Assembly: GCA_010094025.1 (NCBI GenBank)
Contig: ML991805.1
Span: 1-64,000 of the forward strand
Length of the DNA stretch: 64,000 nucleotides
Reading direction: 5' to 3'
From: Viridothelium virens
Lineage: Eukaryota; Ascomycota; Dothideomycetes; Trypetheliales; Trypetheliaceae
Shown: in pieces, positions 1 through 11,240 of the stretch
Numbering within the stretch: the first letter of the stretch is position 1
How the letters are laid out: every line of letters starts with the position of its first letter
Translations under genes and position numbers: made by a program
Notes under the pieces: model-generated
Seen by the model: the letters and a program-made list of their open reading frames with translations, nothing else
What the model was told of the DNA's origin: nothing
Database searches by the model: none

Positions 1-103
1 TGCCCAAACAGCAGAACCCCATACCATGCAATGAGAACAACGCCATGTAGGCCGCTCACTGAAACAAATTAGCACGCGAGGTTCCTGTAGGCGATCGAGA
101 CAC

Positions 104-1724
104 TCACAAGTCGGAAAGACCGCCCCCACCACCATAACCCGCCGTCGCATCCGGCGTTTCCCTCCCAACCGGACTCAGACTCCGAAACCTCCTCTTCTTC
201 TTACTCCGCTCTCCCCTCCCCATCGGCTGATCCTGCGCCTCCTGATTTCCAAAATAATCGCCCTGGCCCTGCGGCACCCCACCCGACATATTCGCCGTAC
301 TCGAAAACCGCGCAGTCTCCCGCCTCAGCCTGCGTATCTGACGTTCGCGATCGCCCTCACGCTTCTCAATCTCCTCCTTCGACAGCACCTCCACCTTCGG
401 CTCCCACTCATCCGCCAGGTGCTCCGGGTCGTAGCGCCAGCCCGCCTCAGCGCCCTCGGCCGCCTCGTTCTCGATCTCGCCGTACCCGCTGACGAGCCCG
501 CCGTTCTCGCACGCTTCCTTCTTCAGGCGCAGCACGGCTTCGTAGATGGCGTGCGTCATGGCGGGGACCCATTCGCCCGATAGTCCGATGTCGGCACACG
601 TCTGTTTGGCGAAGATCTCGGCGAAGCCGGGGGGGTGCAGTAGTGACCATTCGAATTTGTCGGTGTAGAGTCGGTTCATGAGGTTGATGCTGAGGTTGAT
701 GATGCAGCGGTAGGTGTCATCGGGGTTGAGGAGGTCTTCGGAGGGGATGGGCTTGGCGGAGGCGGTGATGCCGTTGGGGCCGGCGGGGCTGGTGGCTCGA
801 GGTGTTGCGAATGTGCTGGTTGGGGCGTTAAGGAGAAACCCATTTGCAGGCGCGGGCGTGGACGATTGATCGCGTGATAAGGTAGAATGGACTGGCTGGA
901 CTGAATTTGCCACAACGCCGTTGGAAGGGTTTGTCGAGTGGAAGAGAGGGTGGAGAGCTACTCCAGCATATTCTTCTAGCTGGGTCCTTATTTGAGTGGC
1001 GATTTGTGAGACCATTGCCGGTTTCCTTTCCAGCGGAAAGTCCAGTTCATCAACAAAGACTTTTGCAAACTGATCGGGAGTAATGAGAGCTTCATGGAGA
1101 TTCCATAGAAATGTGTCTTTTAATCGGTATGCTGGAGTTGGTTCTGGTTGCTTGTAAGCTGGCAGATTTTCATCTATGCCGAAATCGCGAGCATTCTGGG
1201 GGGTCGGTAATGGAGCTTCAGGTCTAAAGGAAGCGATATCGAGGTCTATGCGGATTGGGATGAGGGTCAGCGGAAGGGCAGACTGTACTTGCAGCTGCTT
1301 TTCAGTCCTAGATGCCCATCTTAGTCAATCTGCGACAACATGAAGCACGCACGATTACTGACAAGCCACGTTTGGGTTTACCCATCCAGTCTCTCCATAT
1401 GCCTTGCACCTCAATGGGTTCTTTCAACTCTTTTCCCGGTTTTGCAGCTGCGCCAACTTTTTCTATGCTGGGATCCTCCTTCTGCCGACTGCGCAAGCCT
1501 GTGAAGCGACGCGGTCCTTCACTGTCGTCTTGATCATCATCTTCGAAGTCTTCTGCATAGTTGATGGCAGTGGTGCCTCGCTTGGTCGTTCGTCCAGTAG
1601 GAATCTGGGTGGTCTGGGGTAAAACTGGAGCGAGCAAGGAATTTCCGTAGGCGCGTAGACGTGGAGCATAACTAGAAATGAAGGCCTGCGGCTGGCTCGA
1701 ACGTGGGGCGACGACTGCTGCCAT
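104..1724 (-). CDS. SFH1: Sfh1/Snf5-type subunit of the RSC chromatin-remodelling complex
   Basis: The product is the SNF5/INI1-family core subunit of the nuclear RSC (SWI/SNF-type) remodeller. Two exons fit: 1724-1363 and 1307-104, with a 55-nt intron (donor GTCAGT, branch TTGACTAAG, acceptor CATCTAG), giving 521 aa. The start is the ATG at 1724 (MAAVVAPRSS); an in-frame non-ATG start at 1781 is less likely. The N-terminus has an acidic stretch (YAEDFEDDDQDD). The two Snf5 repeats are visible: the first around IPIRIDLDI and TFLWNLHEALITPDQFAK, the second around CIINLSINLMNRLYTDKFEW and FAEIFAKQTCADIGL. The C-terminal tail is charged (KKKRRFRS) and glycine-rich. The acceptor could instead be the AAG 12 nt upstream, which would add four residues. 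It is divergent from the LPMO gene. Family assignment is firm; the exact splice site is inferred. Confidence 0.88.
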
Positions 1725-2367
1725 GACGCTGGAAGGTCGTACCTCGGGCAAAGAGCATTCTATCCCGACAAGACAACTCAAGCGAGGTGGGCTATGGAAG
1801 CGCGTAGGTGATCAATGTGGAGTGTCGAGTCGTTGCGACGTTTCGACGCGTACATCAGCTGGCCAATCAGATCGCCCACCACCCTAGCTCCACCCTACAG
1901 TAAACCGAGTAGAACAACTTGATGAAACCACGTCCAGGACATGCTTCCCCTTTGTCACCATACACCAATGGTGCACTCGTCTCTCTGGCCATGACTTGGT
2001 CCTCGCCACCGGCTTTGAAACGTAGTGCGCCTCAGTTAGACTACTCTTCAGCTAAGTACACACAAAGGAACCCTTGTTAGAATGGATCGTGGCCTACTTT
2101 TCTTTGTGCATGCTTCGATAAGGAGACAATGGATTGTGCTTCCTGGATTTTCCTGACTCACGGGTCTCTTGCCTGGCCCCATTGCCTTCGTCACCCTCCT
2201 TCACGATTCAGTTCAGTACTTATACCCTTTTTACTGCAGTTTTCCAAAAGCCTTCCTTTACACATCAGGTTTTCTTATCTTCTTCAACACATTCCTTCAA
2301 CCAGCTTATTCATCAATCTTCACTCATTTCAGTCTTTTTTGCACAGCAGGACTTGCAAAGTTTCAAA
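1725..2367. other. Divergent intergenic region SFH1 / LPMO
   Basis: This is shared upstream DNA of two divergently transcribed genes. The last 200 bases before the LPMO start are strongly pyrimidine-rich on the plus strand, as is common just upstream of highly expressed fungal genes. I see no further gene. Confidence 0.5.
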
Positions 2368-3627
2368 ATGGTTAAGCAAGGCAATACAAGCAGCATGTTT
2401 ACCCTCGCAACCGCTCTGGCCATCTTTGGCTTCAGCACCACCATCGATGCCCATTTGAAACTCGCTACTCCAGTGCCTTATGACAAGGCTACCATCCAGC
2501 TTGATCCACTAAGAGCCGGCCAATTTCCTTGCCAAGTGCACACGTACGTCGTCACAGAAATGAATAACATGACCGTTGGCTCTCCACAGACGCTCAGCTT
2601 TGATGGTTCGGCTACTCACGGCGGCGGCTCTTGTCAGCTTGCTGTGTCGCTAGATGAGAAACCCACAGCACAGAGCACCTTTAAGGTCATTCAATCGTGG
2701 ATTGGAGGATGCCCGGTTACTACTTCTGGCGCAAACCCAAGCAAGTTCCAATTTACCCTTCCTAAGGGCTTTCCTAACGGTCAAGCGACGCTTTCTTGGA
2801 CCTGGAACTCCTTGGAGGCTGGTCAGGATGAGCTTTATATGAACTGTGCGCCCATCGCCGTCACTGGTGGCAGCGACGACAAAACCGTTTACAATTCTCT
2901 TCCTGACCTGTCGAAGGTCAATATCCCAGGTGTGGATTGCAAGCAGGTCGAGAATACCAATCCAGACTATGCCAATCCCGGCGCAGATGCCACCACTCTG
3001 GTCTCCAAGAGCTTGGCGGCTCCAACTGGTGCCGCCTGCGAAAAGAAGACTGCAGCTGCAGCCCCACCAGCCTCCAGCGGCTCCTCGGGTTCCTCGGGGT
3101 CTGCACCGGCTTCTTCGTCCGCGGCTCCGACCAGCAGTGTTGATCCAGCTCCGTCGGCTTCTGCATCTGGCTCCGGTACCTCGACGACTTTCGCCACCTC
3201 TTTCTACACCGTTACTGGAGGGGCTCCGGCTCCCACCAGTGGCTCCAACAGCACTGCGCCCTCGTCTGGCTCCAGCAGCTCCAACAGTACCAGCGGCTCT
3301 TCGGGATCGTCTGGTAGTTCTGGTAGTTCTGGAAGTTCTGGAAGTTCTGGCAGCAGTTCCGGTAGCCCCGGCAGTGGTGATGGATCTTCTAGCTCTGGCG
3401 GTTCTGACGGTTCAATGGGTGGATCCATGGGCGGTGGCTCCAGTGGCTCTAGTGGCGCCAGCAACTCCACTGGCAGCTCTGCTGGTTCTAGCTGCAGCAC
3501 CAACGGCGCCGTCGTCTGCAACGGATCGACTCAATTCGGTCTTTGCAACAATGGCAATGTTGTCTTTCAACCTGTTGCAGCAGGCACAACTTGCAGCAAT
3601 GGTCAGATTATGAGGCGACGCATCTAA
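2368..3627 (+). CDS. Secreted AA11-type lytic polysaccharide monooxygenase with C-terminal X278-like domain
   Basis: This is a predicted copper-dependent LPMO acting on chitin outside the cell. The 419-aa single-exon product has a signal peptide of about 28 residues ending ...STTIDA, so the mature protein begins with His29, the first ligand of the copper histidine brace; His84 in SATHGGGSCQ is the likely second ligand. Other AA11-like blocks are HLKLATPVPY, WIGGCP, ATLSWTWNS and DELYMNCAPI, the last with the probable axial Tyr. A long Ser/Gly/Pro linker follows, with repeated Gly-Ser-Ser units near 3300-3360, then a Cys-rich tail (NGAVVCNGSTQFGLC) like the X278 module appended to AA11 enzymes. 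The ATG at 2368 is chosen because upstream in-frame starts are non-ATG and lie in a pyrimidine-rich leader. The family call rests on remembered AA11 motifs. Confidence 0.85.
   Translation: MVKQGNTSSMFTLATALAIFGFSTTIDAHLKLATPVPYDKATIQLDPLRAGQFPCQVHTYVVTEMNNMTVGSPQTLSFDGSATHGGGSCQLAVSLDEKPTAQSTFKVIQSWIGGCPVTTSGANPSKFQFTLPKGFPNGQATLSWTWNSLEAGQDELYMNCAPIAVTGGSDDKTVYNSLPDLSKVNIPGVDCKQVENTNPDYANPGADATTLVSKSLAAPTGAACEKKTAAAAPPASSGSSGSSGSAPASSSAAPTSSVDPAPSASASGSGTSTTFATSFYTVTGGAPAPTSGSNSTAPSSGSSSSNSTSGSSGSSGSSGSSGSSGSSGSSSGSPGSGDGSSSSGGSDGSMGGSMGGGSSGSSGASNSTGSSAGSSCSTNGAVVCNGSTQFGLCNNGNVVFQPVAAGTTCSNGQIMRRRI
3298..3362 (+). repeat. Gly-Ser-Ser codon repeats in the LPMO linker
   Basis: Tandem 9-base units (variants of TCTGGTAGT and TCTGGAAGT) encode the flexible Ser/Gly linker between the LPMO domain and the C-terminal module. 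Such tracts change length easily. Confidence 0.8.
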
Positions 3628-3863
3628 GTTCGAGACTAGTAGTGCCTCCTGATGTATTGCGCTGACCATTGTGCGGCTTGATGTTTTCTCGGGCTTGTTT
3701 TGGATACCTTCTTTGTCTATGCTTGACCTCTCAGGCCACGATCCTGATATCTCGCAAGCCGAGATCTTTTGAAATTATATAGTCCCTAGCTCTCTAGAAA
3801 TTGTACAGCATTCGTTATTCTCAATCCCTCCACGAACCATCATTTGTCTAAGAATATCCAAAA

Positions 3864-3897
<34 letters not shown>

Positions 3898-4758
3898 CGC
3901 AGATGTGCTCTTTAAGCAACATACAGTAGACATGCATTCCGTGTGACCTCTACTGGGCCATGTAGAACTTCCGTTGCCCTTCTTGCACCAGTCGCACCTG
4001 CTGCTTGACACAAGTCGTAGAGTGCTCACGAGAACTGACAATGTCCGTGCCCCTATTAAAAGGACAAGTCTTCAAAAAGGTCCTTGGCTGACACTATCAA
4101 TGGCTTTCAGATCTTTTAGAGCATCTTGATCCAGTTCCGTCGTTTCAGTTCTTGAAAAGTGAAAGTACTTGTCTTGGCCAATTCCGTCCGAGACGATTAC
4201 AGTCAAAGAACTCTAGAGAAGAGTGAGTAATAGAGCGACCAAGCCTCTCGAAGTCAGGGTTGACACCGGTCATGCCAATTTTTCATTCCCATCGAAAGTC
4301 ATGAGTGCCAAGACAAGAACGAATCGATAGGAAATACAACAAGCAATTGTAATGCTATGAGTTGAGGTCAGGCAGCTCAGGCTGGCCGGAAAAGTGATGT
4401 TATTGGCTCTATATGTAGTGTTAGGCATATCAAACCAGCTGGCTTGACTTTCTGGTCTTTTTGTATTTTATCAGCGTTCATTTCATCTTAAATCTGCTAC
4501 AGTGGATGCGATCATGACAAGCTGAACATTATCTCCAATATGAGAGTGGGTTACCCCCTCGAGAATATCCACTTACCTCAAATGAGTCAATGACTCTAGT
4601 TGCATCTCGACCCCTGCTGTAATTGCCATATTTAAAAAGGCCGTTCGACGAGTTCGGAGCACGACGCGCGGTGTTGGATTCTACATCATGAATAAATCCT
4701 AAAGTAAATGAATCTCAAGGTATAGAAGCGTTGTTGTGCATTGTGTTCCACCGCTCGG
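3628..4758. other. Intergenic region with microsatellite
   Basis: No convincing gene is seen. It contains an A-run and AAAT microsatellite at about 3860-3893. The right end is the 3' flank of the minus-strand surface-protein gene. Confidence 0.5.
3860..3893. repeat. Poly-A / (AAAT)n microsatellite
   Basis: A run of about nine A is followed by about six TAAA units. Confidence 0.9.
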
Positions 4759-7090
4759 TCATTGCGCGATTCCGTATTGTGAGGATCTTGAATCATTCTC
4801 AGCGCTCAGATGATAGATTTGGCAAATTTGACAAATACGTGAAGTAACGCAGGAATATTCTCTTGATCGCCTTGAGGCTGAACATGATACACACGGAATA
4901 CTCGAGTCACAGTCCTGGGCGATTTTGTTGACATTGCCTTTGGTAGTGACGTAGTTGATTCACAACACATATGGACTAGTCATATACCGTCACCAAATGG
5001 ACATACCATCACCAGCTGTCTGACATCATTGATCCCACCGCAAGCTCCGTTGTTGGGCACAACCGTATTAGCAAGGTCCTGCGAAGGGGGGAAGCACGCT
5101 AGGTTGGCCTTATTGTCACAGTACACAGTTGCAGTTCCAATCGTATCTTCTTCATAGTGGCAATGACTGCCCGACTGTTGCAAGAAGCCCGGTGCTGTCC
5201 GCACTACAGGATTTGGACGATCTCCATCGACGCGACCGAGCTTTGGATCGTCCACGTACCACATTGACTGCGCATCGCTAGGGAGCGCTCTACCTCCGCA
5301 TTGGTCGTCAAGGCTTTCGGAGTAATTTGGGGGTACAATAAAGAAATCGTAATACGATTGACCCGTAACTGGAGGGACGTCCCGAATCACGAGGATCGAG
5401 GCGGTAGGGCTAGGGACGGAGCTCACGGAAGACGACGACGATGAGGAAGATGATGTAGACAACGGCAATGTTGGCGATGGACTTGTCGTAGTAGTTGTCA
5501 CAAGGTCAGATTTCGGTGGTCTCGTGGTGTACGGGCATGGATTGTTGCCTGACTGAAAGACGTAGTTCTGACCATCGATACATTGGCAATAGCCTGGATT
5601 CCCACTATCGGGGTCTTGGCTAAATTGGAACACAATAATTAGCTTTGCAAACCGAAAAACAATACCATTCAGAAGACTCACAATGGTATACAGAATGGCG
5701 ATGCGGACGATGTTGAGCTTGTAGATTTGGTCGTCGTAGCATTCACGGGAGTGGGCCGTCCCATATTCTCTGCGGAGACAGCAGTCGTTGTTAAAGACTC
5801 AGTAACTCCACAGCTAGAAATATCCGGACATTCAGTTTGATAATAGCGCCAAGAACCGTACACATCGCAGCTGACTGCGCATGAGGCGGTGCTTGTAGTA
5901 GAACACGATGTAATGCTGGTCGTCATGCCAGTACTGGAAAGACCTCCCAGCTCCGAAGCCGGTATAACAAGTTCGTTTGATCTAGCTCGGGGTCCGATAC
6001 ACCAAGCCAAGGCGATATCGAATAGTCCTCGACTAACAGCTTCTGCCGTTCCGGGCGAAAGTTGCAAAGTAGCTGCATTTGTCCGAGCGAATGCAATAGC
6101 GTTGTTCAATGCCCTTACGATATCTTGGTTGCGAAACTGGAGCGGACCCGGTCGAAACCATATAAGGTCCTCAAGGACTCCACCTCTTTGTGTATTGATA
6201 AGGAGACTTTGGAAGGTCTGGAAGACACCGGTACCTGACACCGCTCGCTTGATCATACCCGAGCCGCCAGAGCTCTCAGAGCAGGAGCCCGTCTGTGAGA
6301 TTAGATCTTCAGTGACACGAAGCCCATTGTCGGGCATAGATATGACGGCGTCTCCAATACTATGACCAATAGTCGATGCTGTCAGCGTAGAAATTGAGGG
6401 AATGGATCTAGAATACTAATAAGCTAAGACGCATTGATAGAGTTGAGCAAACCTACGCTGATGGAATGTTTGGCCGTGGTGTCTCTGTGGCCGTGGTTGG
6501 CGCACTGTTACTGACCGTAGCATATGCCACCTCCGAAGCGCTTGCTGCAGCGGAAAATTGACTAAGCTGCGGAGGTGGAATGTGGAGATACTGTGGTACA
6601 GCTTTGTTTTTGAGAGAAATAGCAGGAATAGCCAGCGAGACGAGGCCCATTAGCGCACTTCCTACAACGAACACGGTGCCCAATTGCCTTTCTTGAATGC
6701 TGACACTGTGGTTCTGGAATATTGCTTGCATCTTTTTTTGACATTGTCCATCACTGCGTGGCTTACAATCAGCATCAACGGTCTTTTGAAGCTCAGCACG
6801 AAGGTCTGGTGAGAAGTAGATCTCGGCGCCGTCAGGTATGTCGCCAGTCGCTGCAGGAGGTGCAATTATCGCAACTTCTGTGCCACTAAGTGTCGGTGTA
6901 GACGCCTTCCGAACATTAGCCCACCTTTTGTCTTTATAACAATGTTCAGATATGGAAGAAGTCATCTCACCACTGATTGCGTGTAAGCAGACAAGGGCCC
7001 AAGATCTATAGATACTGGTTCTGCAATGCAAGAAGCAAAGATGGAAAGAAGCAAAACAAGCAAAACAAGTGGACCTCGATTTTTGTCCAT
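4759..7090 (-). CDS. Uncharacterised secreted or cell-surface protein, five exons
   Basis: A continuous model fits in five exons: 7090-6971, 6905-6457, 6407-5682, 5619-4988 and 4937-4759. Introns are 65, 49, 62 and 50 nt and phases agree throughout, giving 701 aa. The start MDKNRGPLVLLVLLL is a clear signal peptide ending ...ASCIA. Then come a region with AEIYFSPDLRAELQ and paired cysteines, a hydrophobic segment (TVFVVGSALMGLVSLAIPAI) that may be a membrane anchor, a long Ser/Thr-rich part, a Cys-containing SWRYYQTECPD stretch, a low-complexity Ser/Thr linker, and a C-terminal Cys-rich module (DDQCGGRALPSD, SGSHCHYEED, NNGACGGIND). If the last intron is not used, translation stops at 4980 instead. 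I recognise no characterised family. It resembles fungal hypothetical wall or secreted proteins. Function unknown. Confidence 0.68.
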
Positions 7091-8218
7091 ATCCTCGATG
7101 GTTGAAGGCCAAGAATGATATTGTAAGATCTGTAGAGCACAGCAAAGGTGCTGATAGATAGAAATCTATTATATTATCATACACTCGGAAGAACGAAGGT
7201 CTTAGTAATTGTCCTCGGGCCAGCCGAGAGATTAGGGGACATACACTTAGCCAAGATGATGAAAGATTGAACGAAGAGAAGCACAGTGAAAATTATGCTG
7301 TTTTGAAGAGATACTTTCGCACTTTTAAACGAATGAAGAATCATTTCCTTCATTGATGACAAAATGCGCCAACCTTCGCACTGCTTCAGTGCGATGAAGC
7401 ATGCTATGATGCCATTGCACAGTCAAGCGACGTAGATCGACTGAACCATTAGACGTCACTGGGTACCTCCTTGGACACGGAGTTTCTGCAGAGGATTCAG
7501 GATTGCCAGATTGGCAGGCAGAGATGCAGCTGCTTCTCGAACTTCCTCTATAGGATTTGACAGAATTGACGTCGCTCGCCAAGAGTGTCGGTTCTGTCTA
7601 CGTTGAGCAGGCCGTGTTGTTAGAAATCGTCCTTGGCAAAGCTTCCGCAATATTCAAACGAGCGACATACTCAAAAATAGTCAGCATCAGTAGTAAACTT
7701 GAAAGCTGTTGAATAAGATGAGGCGAGAGAGCATAATCTAGGACTCGGGGCACAGCGCTGTGCCGTAGATGTATACTAGGCAGCTACGCACAACAGTAGG
7801 CAGCACGTACTGCACCATACCGCTCCCGCCGCAGCACGGCAGTCCAATATGTCGGTCTGCGGCGCTTTTTTGAGATCGGACTAATCAGAACTTGGAAACC
7901 AGGGCAGGATCCACTTTCTCAAACAGCGTTGCCAAGATTATAGTAACGGGAGGCTCTGAGAATGTTGATCTGGTTGGAGGCGCAGCTGCTCGGGACAGCA
8001 CGGGATTGCGGCTAGTGAAGCACTTTTGACGTCGTAAGGAGGTGATGAAAAGTGTCAACCGCACACTATATATTTAGAATCCTCGTCACATCTTGCAACA
8101 AGTTTCCCAAACAATCCAGAAGCGTTCTTGTCTTGCGTTCCCATTTTTTCAAAAGGCTTCTGCTGGCAGAAGTCACCATCAGTGTCTCCATTTCTCTTTT
8201 CATATAAGCTCTCCGCAG
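7091..8218. other. Divergent intergenic region
   Basis: This lies between the starts of the surface-protein gene (minus) and the small secreted-protein gene (plus). Short open frames near 7325-7650 have no coding character that I can defend. Confidence 0.4.
8067..8074 (+). promoter_or_regulatory. Possible TATA box of the secreted-protein gene
   Basis: TATATATT lies about 145 bases upstream of the ATG at 8219. It is placed plausibly for a core promoter with a leader of about 110 bases. Assigned by pattern only. Confidence 0.35.
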
Positions 8219-9130
8219 ATGTATAGGTTCATCTGGCTGATATTTTTTACTGCCAATGCTTTGGCATTCTCCCCTGGACCCTGGTGGCAAGATACCTCCT
8301 TCATCCCCAGAGATGAGCCCGGCCACCGATCAGTATGCGAGCCGATCTTCAAATCTCTCGATGACCGTAGTAATTTCGAGCCAGCAGTCGGGAATGTATC
8401 CACTGCCTCAGAGACCTCTCATGGCTCATTTTCGTATTATATACCGCTAGTCTATCGTGCTATGATACAGCCAGGACCAACACAGAAAGAAAGGACACAG
8501 TGGCTCAAAGACGAATTTGGCGAAGAAGATGAAAACCCGGACGTGGCGCAAATCGTTTTCACAGATGCAAGAAATGGTGACAATGTAAATACAGCTAAGT
8601 TTTATAAGTTGGGAAGGTCACCGTTCAGTGTCGGAACGCGAGCGCTGAGTGGATGTACCTGCATGATCATTAGCTCTCGCAAGGGGGTCTATGCGGCACA
8701 TTATTGGGAAAGCATTTCCTTTGCTCCCGAAGATCCCGGGGAGGATGATTTGGGAGAGACTATTCTCACACCATTACGTGAGGGTGTCAAGAGTAATAAG
8801 TGGTTCCAGCAACCTCTGGCTAGCGCCGCTGCTCAGGCACTTTATGGAGGCCAAGCATTCCTCATGATTCCGTCGGTCGGTGTTGACGAAAAGACGAAAG
8901 ATCCATACCGGAAACAATGGCAACAAATCAAGGATACAGTCAACGAAATCATTCGAGAAGCTAATCCTGACGAGCAAGGGCAGCCAATCACATGGTTGCC
9001 AGATTATGCCTATACCCCTGTTAAGGATAACCAGAATTGGAAATTCTGGGAAACAGCACGGGGTACGCTGCTGTGGAAGTTTGAACCCCGAGAACAGGAC
9101 ACTGATCCGAAAAGGTTGATTAAAGCATGA
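8219..9130 (+). CDS. Small secreted protein, GCT...AHxWE family member 1
   Basis: The 303-aa single-exon product starts MYRFIWLIFFTANALAFS, a typical signal peptide. The ATG at 8219 is preferred over in-frame non-ATG starts upstream. The central block ALSGCTCMIISSRKGVYAAH, followed by YWESISF, matches the block GLTGCTAVLIVSTRGIFGAH plus IWE in the protein at 44381. The two also share an ARGTLLWKFEPRE-like segment (GRAIFEWDLNE in the other) near the C-terminus and a similar order of a hydrophobic strand (AFLMIPS / MFILTP) and an amphipathic helix. I know of fungal hypothetical proteins with this signature but of no assigned function. No transmembrane segment follows the signal peptide, so secretion is inferred. 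It sits alone between large intergenic stretches in the accessory block. Confidence 0.8.
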   Translation: MYRFIWLIFFTANALAFSPGPWWQDTSFIPRDEPGHRSVCEPIFKSLDDRSNFEPAVGNVSTASETSHGSFSYYIPLVYRAMIQPGPTQKERTQWLKDEFGEEDENPDVAQIVFTDARNGDNVNTAKFYKLGRSPFSVGTRALSGCTCMIISSRKGVYAAHYWESISFAPEDPGEDDLGETILTPLREGVKSNKWFQQPLASAAAQALYGGQAFLMIPSVGVDEKTKDPYRKQWQQIKDTVNEIIREANPDEQGQPITWLPDYAYTPVKDNQNWKFWETARGTLLWKFEPREQDTDPKRLIKA

Positions 9131-10169
9131 GCCGAAGGAAAAGAGAGGCTGAAAGATGCTTGGTGATATCCTGGAAATCCGGATATGTATTGTAATTTGA
9201 AGATATCTTCTCCTCAAGCCATTATTGGAGAAGCATAAGTTCTGCAATGCACATTTTTATAGTAAAGTCCATTGCAGGCCTATCCACTCACAGCGTATCT
9301 TTGCAAGCATAGGAGCAGTCGTAGTGATAGGTGTCAGAAATCCGCAAGGCTCAGTGCAGCTTGAGAGCCATAGAGCGCTAGATGGGAGCCCAAGAGGCCG
9401 TGAACACGCTATCCACTGAGTATGTGTAGGCGAGCTTTGATCGTGTCTGAAAAGTTTGTACCGAGACGCCGCAAATGGCGAGGCTCAAGTCTGTGTGAGG
9501 TTGAAACGGCGGTAATTTTGGCGCTAGCTCTGTTTTGTACTAGCGGAGCGCCGCTGCGCGCCATGACATTTCCCTCTCAGGCACGCAGGCAAACTCAGCT
9601 ACGAAGTCACTTCAGATTCTTTGCGTCAGTGGACATCAATGTGTCTCCCGCCGAGTGATCTCTGATATCATTAATGCTCGGTAATTCAAGTCATTTCATC
9701 TGTGAACGGTACAGTTGCTTTTCACGGTAGATCTCGTCAGCTGCAGGTGGTATCATGTCGCAAGGGAGCCTAGTCTTGAGGTCCAATGCTGGTTCGATCG
9801 AAGCCTAATGTCGGTGATGCGATGGATCTGCAAAGCAACTGCATTCACTGGATCACGCCTAGTGGCATATACAAGCAAGGGACAAAGTGTCATCAGCTCT
9901 TGCATGTAGAGAACGTCCACAGGTACCTGATCAGCTCTAGTCACGTGACCATGCCTCGATCATGTATATGAGCTAGAGCTACCCCCAGATAGTTCGCTCT
10001 TTGCGAATTTTAGTAGTCATTACAGCTACATTGAATCATCTACGGTCTAGAGCCCTGACACAAAGTCGTGCTACACATGTACGCTACAGGAGCTTTGTTA
10101 CCAAGCCATTCTACTTACACCGCGTCACCTCTCAAGCGTTCCATTTTCAGCACGATACGCATGTAGAAT
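9131..10169. other. Intergenic region
   Basis: No supported gene. Short open frames here (for example 9225-9658 and 9715-9971) lack family signatures and overlap on both strands. Confidence 0.4.
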
Positions 10170-11240
10170 ATGTCGACAGAGAAAACAGGCAATTTTACCG
10201 ATCATGAATCCGAATCCGAATCTGAATATGAGTCTATACTTAATTCCCACTGCAGGGCCGCAGATGAGATCGAAAGACTGGGACTCAACCATAGTATTCA
10301 GACGGCTATCCGGAGCGCTAATCTCGAGACTTTTATTGCTCTTGTGGAAGGGCCTCATCGCGATGTTCTTAGAATCCCCTACATGGACCACAGAAAGAGT
10401 CTGTTGGACAAAGCTGCGCAAGATGCTGGTAACAACGACAGTCCTGCCATCTTATCTTATTTATTGGAACATGGTATGAGCATCAAGAGAATCAATACTT
10501 TGATTCTGATCACGAGCGATGCGTCGGTTGCAATTTACGAAGTGCTCCTTCGGCACGGTTGGGACGTCAATAAAAGAATAGCAAGCTTGAGAGGTGGACT
10601 TGGCACTACTCTCCTTAGCAGCGCGACTGAAAATAAAGAAATTGCAAAATGGTTGTTGGAACATGGGGCGGACCCTAACATTAAAGATGGGAATGACGAA
10701 ACACCGTTGGATTTTGCCGCTGCGCATTCGTCTCCGGACATCGTTGAACTAATGATTTCCTTCGGTGCAAGGGTCCGTTTCAGCGACGTGTTCGTGTCCG
10801 CTACGCGTGGCAATAGCGGTATTCCTATGATGCAGTACCTGCTCGGCAACGGCTGTGATATCAATGCCCATGACCACAAACACAATCCCGACTTCTCGGA
10901 GAGAACCTTCGGTAAACGCAAGTCACGCCATGACAAAGTCCTAACTCCGCTCCAGTGGACCATCAGGAACTCAAATCTAGACCGAACACAATTTTTGCTC
11001 GAGAGTGGGGCCGACCCTAATGCACCCAACTATGAGGGTGAGACAGCGTGGCAGTGGGCAGCGAAACACACCTATCGTGAGCCCATGGAGATGTTGTTGC
11101 AGTTCGCTAGGGATGATGATCCTCAGAAGCACGTTGCGAAAAATCTAGCAGCGCTTCAGAAGCCTTCCTGGAAGGAAATGAAGGCCAGAAAGGCTGCTGA
11201 ACGAAATTCTGCTGATCGTGACTCCGAATCTGACTGGTAG
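10170..11240 (+). CDS. Ankyrin-repeat protein
   Basis: The 356-aa single-exon protein begins with an acidic Ser/Glu run (HESESESEYES, encoded by a short GAATCC-type repeat). It then has about six ankyrin repeats, the clearest being IAKWLLEHGADPNIKDGNDE plus TPLDFAAAH, and RTQFLLESGADPNAPNYEGE plus TAWQWAAKH. The C-terminus is charged (WKEMKARKAAER). No enzymatic or membrane domain is visible. Ankyrin arrays bind partner proteins; no partner can be named from sequence. It lies 3 kb from the large STAND-ankyrin gene but is a separate gene on the other strand. It has no signal peptide, so a cytosolic or nuclear location is likely. Confidence 0.8.
   Translation: MSTEKTGNFTDHESESESEYESILNSHCRAADEIERLGLNHSIQTAIRSANLETFIALVEGPHRDVLRIPYMDHRKSLLDKAAQDAGNNDSPAILSYLLEHGMSIKRINTLILITSDASVAIYEVLLRHGWDVNKRIASLRGGLGTTLLSSATENKEIAKWLLEHGADPNIKDGNDETPLDFAAAHSSPDIVELMISFGARVRFSDVFVSATRGNSGIPMMQYLLGNGCDINAHDHKHNPDFSERTFGKRKSRHDKVLTPLQWTIRNSNLDRTQFLLESGADPNAPNYEGETAWQWAAKHTYREPMEMLLQFARDDDPQKHVAKNLAALQKPSWKEMKARKAAERNSADRDSESDW

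Noticed and set aside
3204-3521. Glu/Leu/Pro-rich minus-strand frame
   Set aside because: Direct antisense of the Gly-Ser linker repeats of the LPMO.
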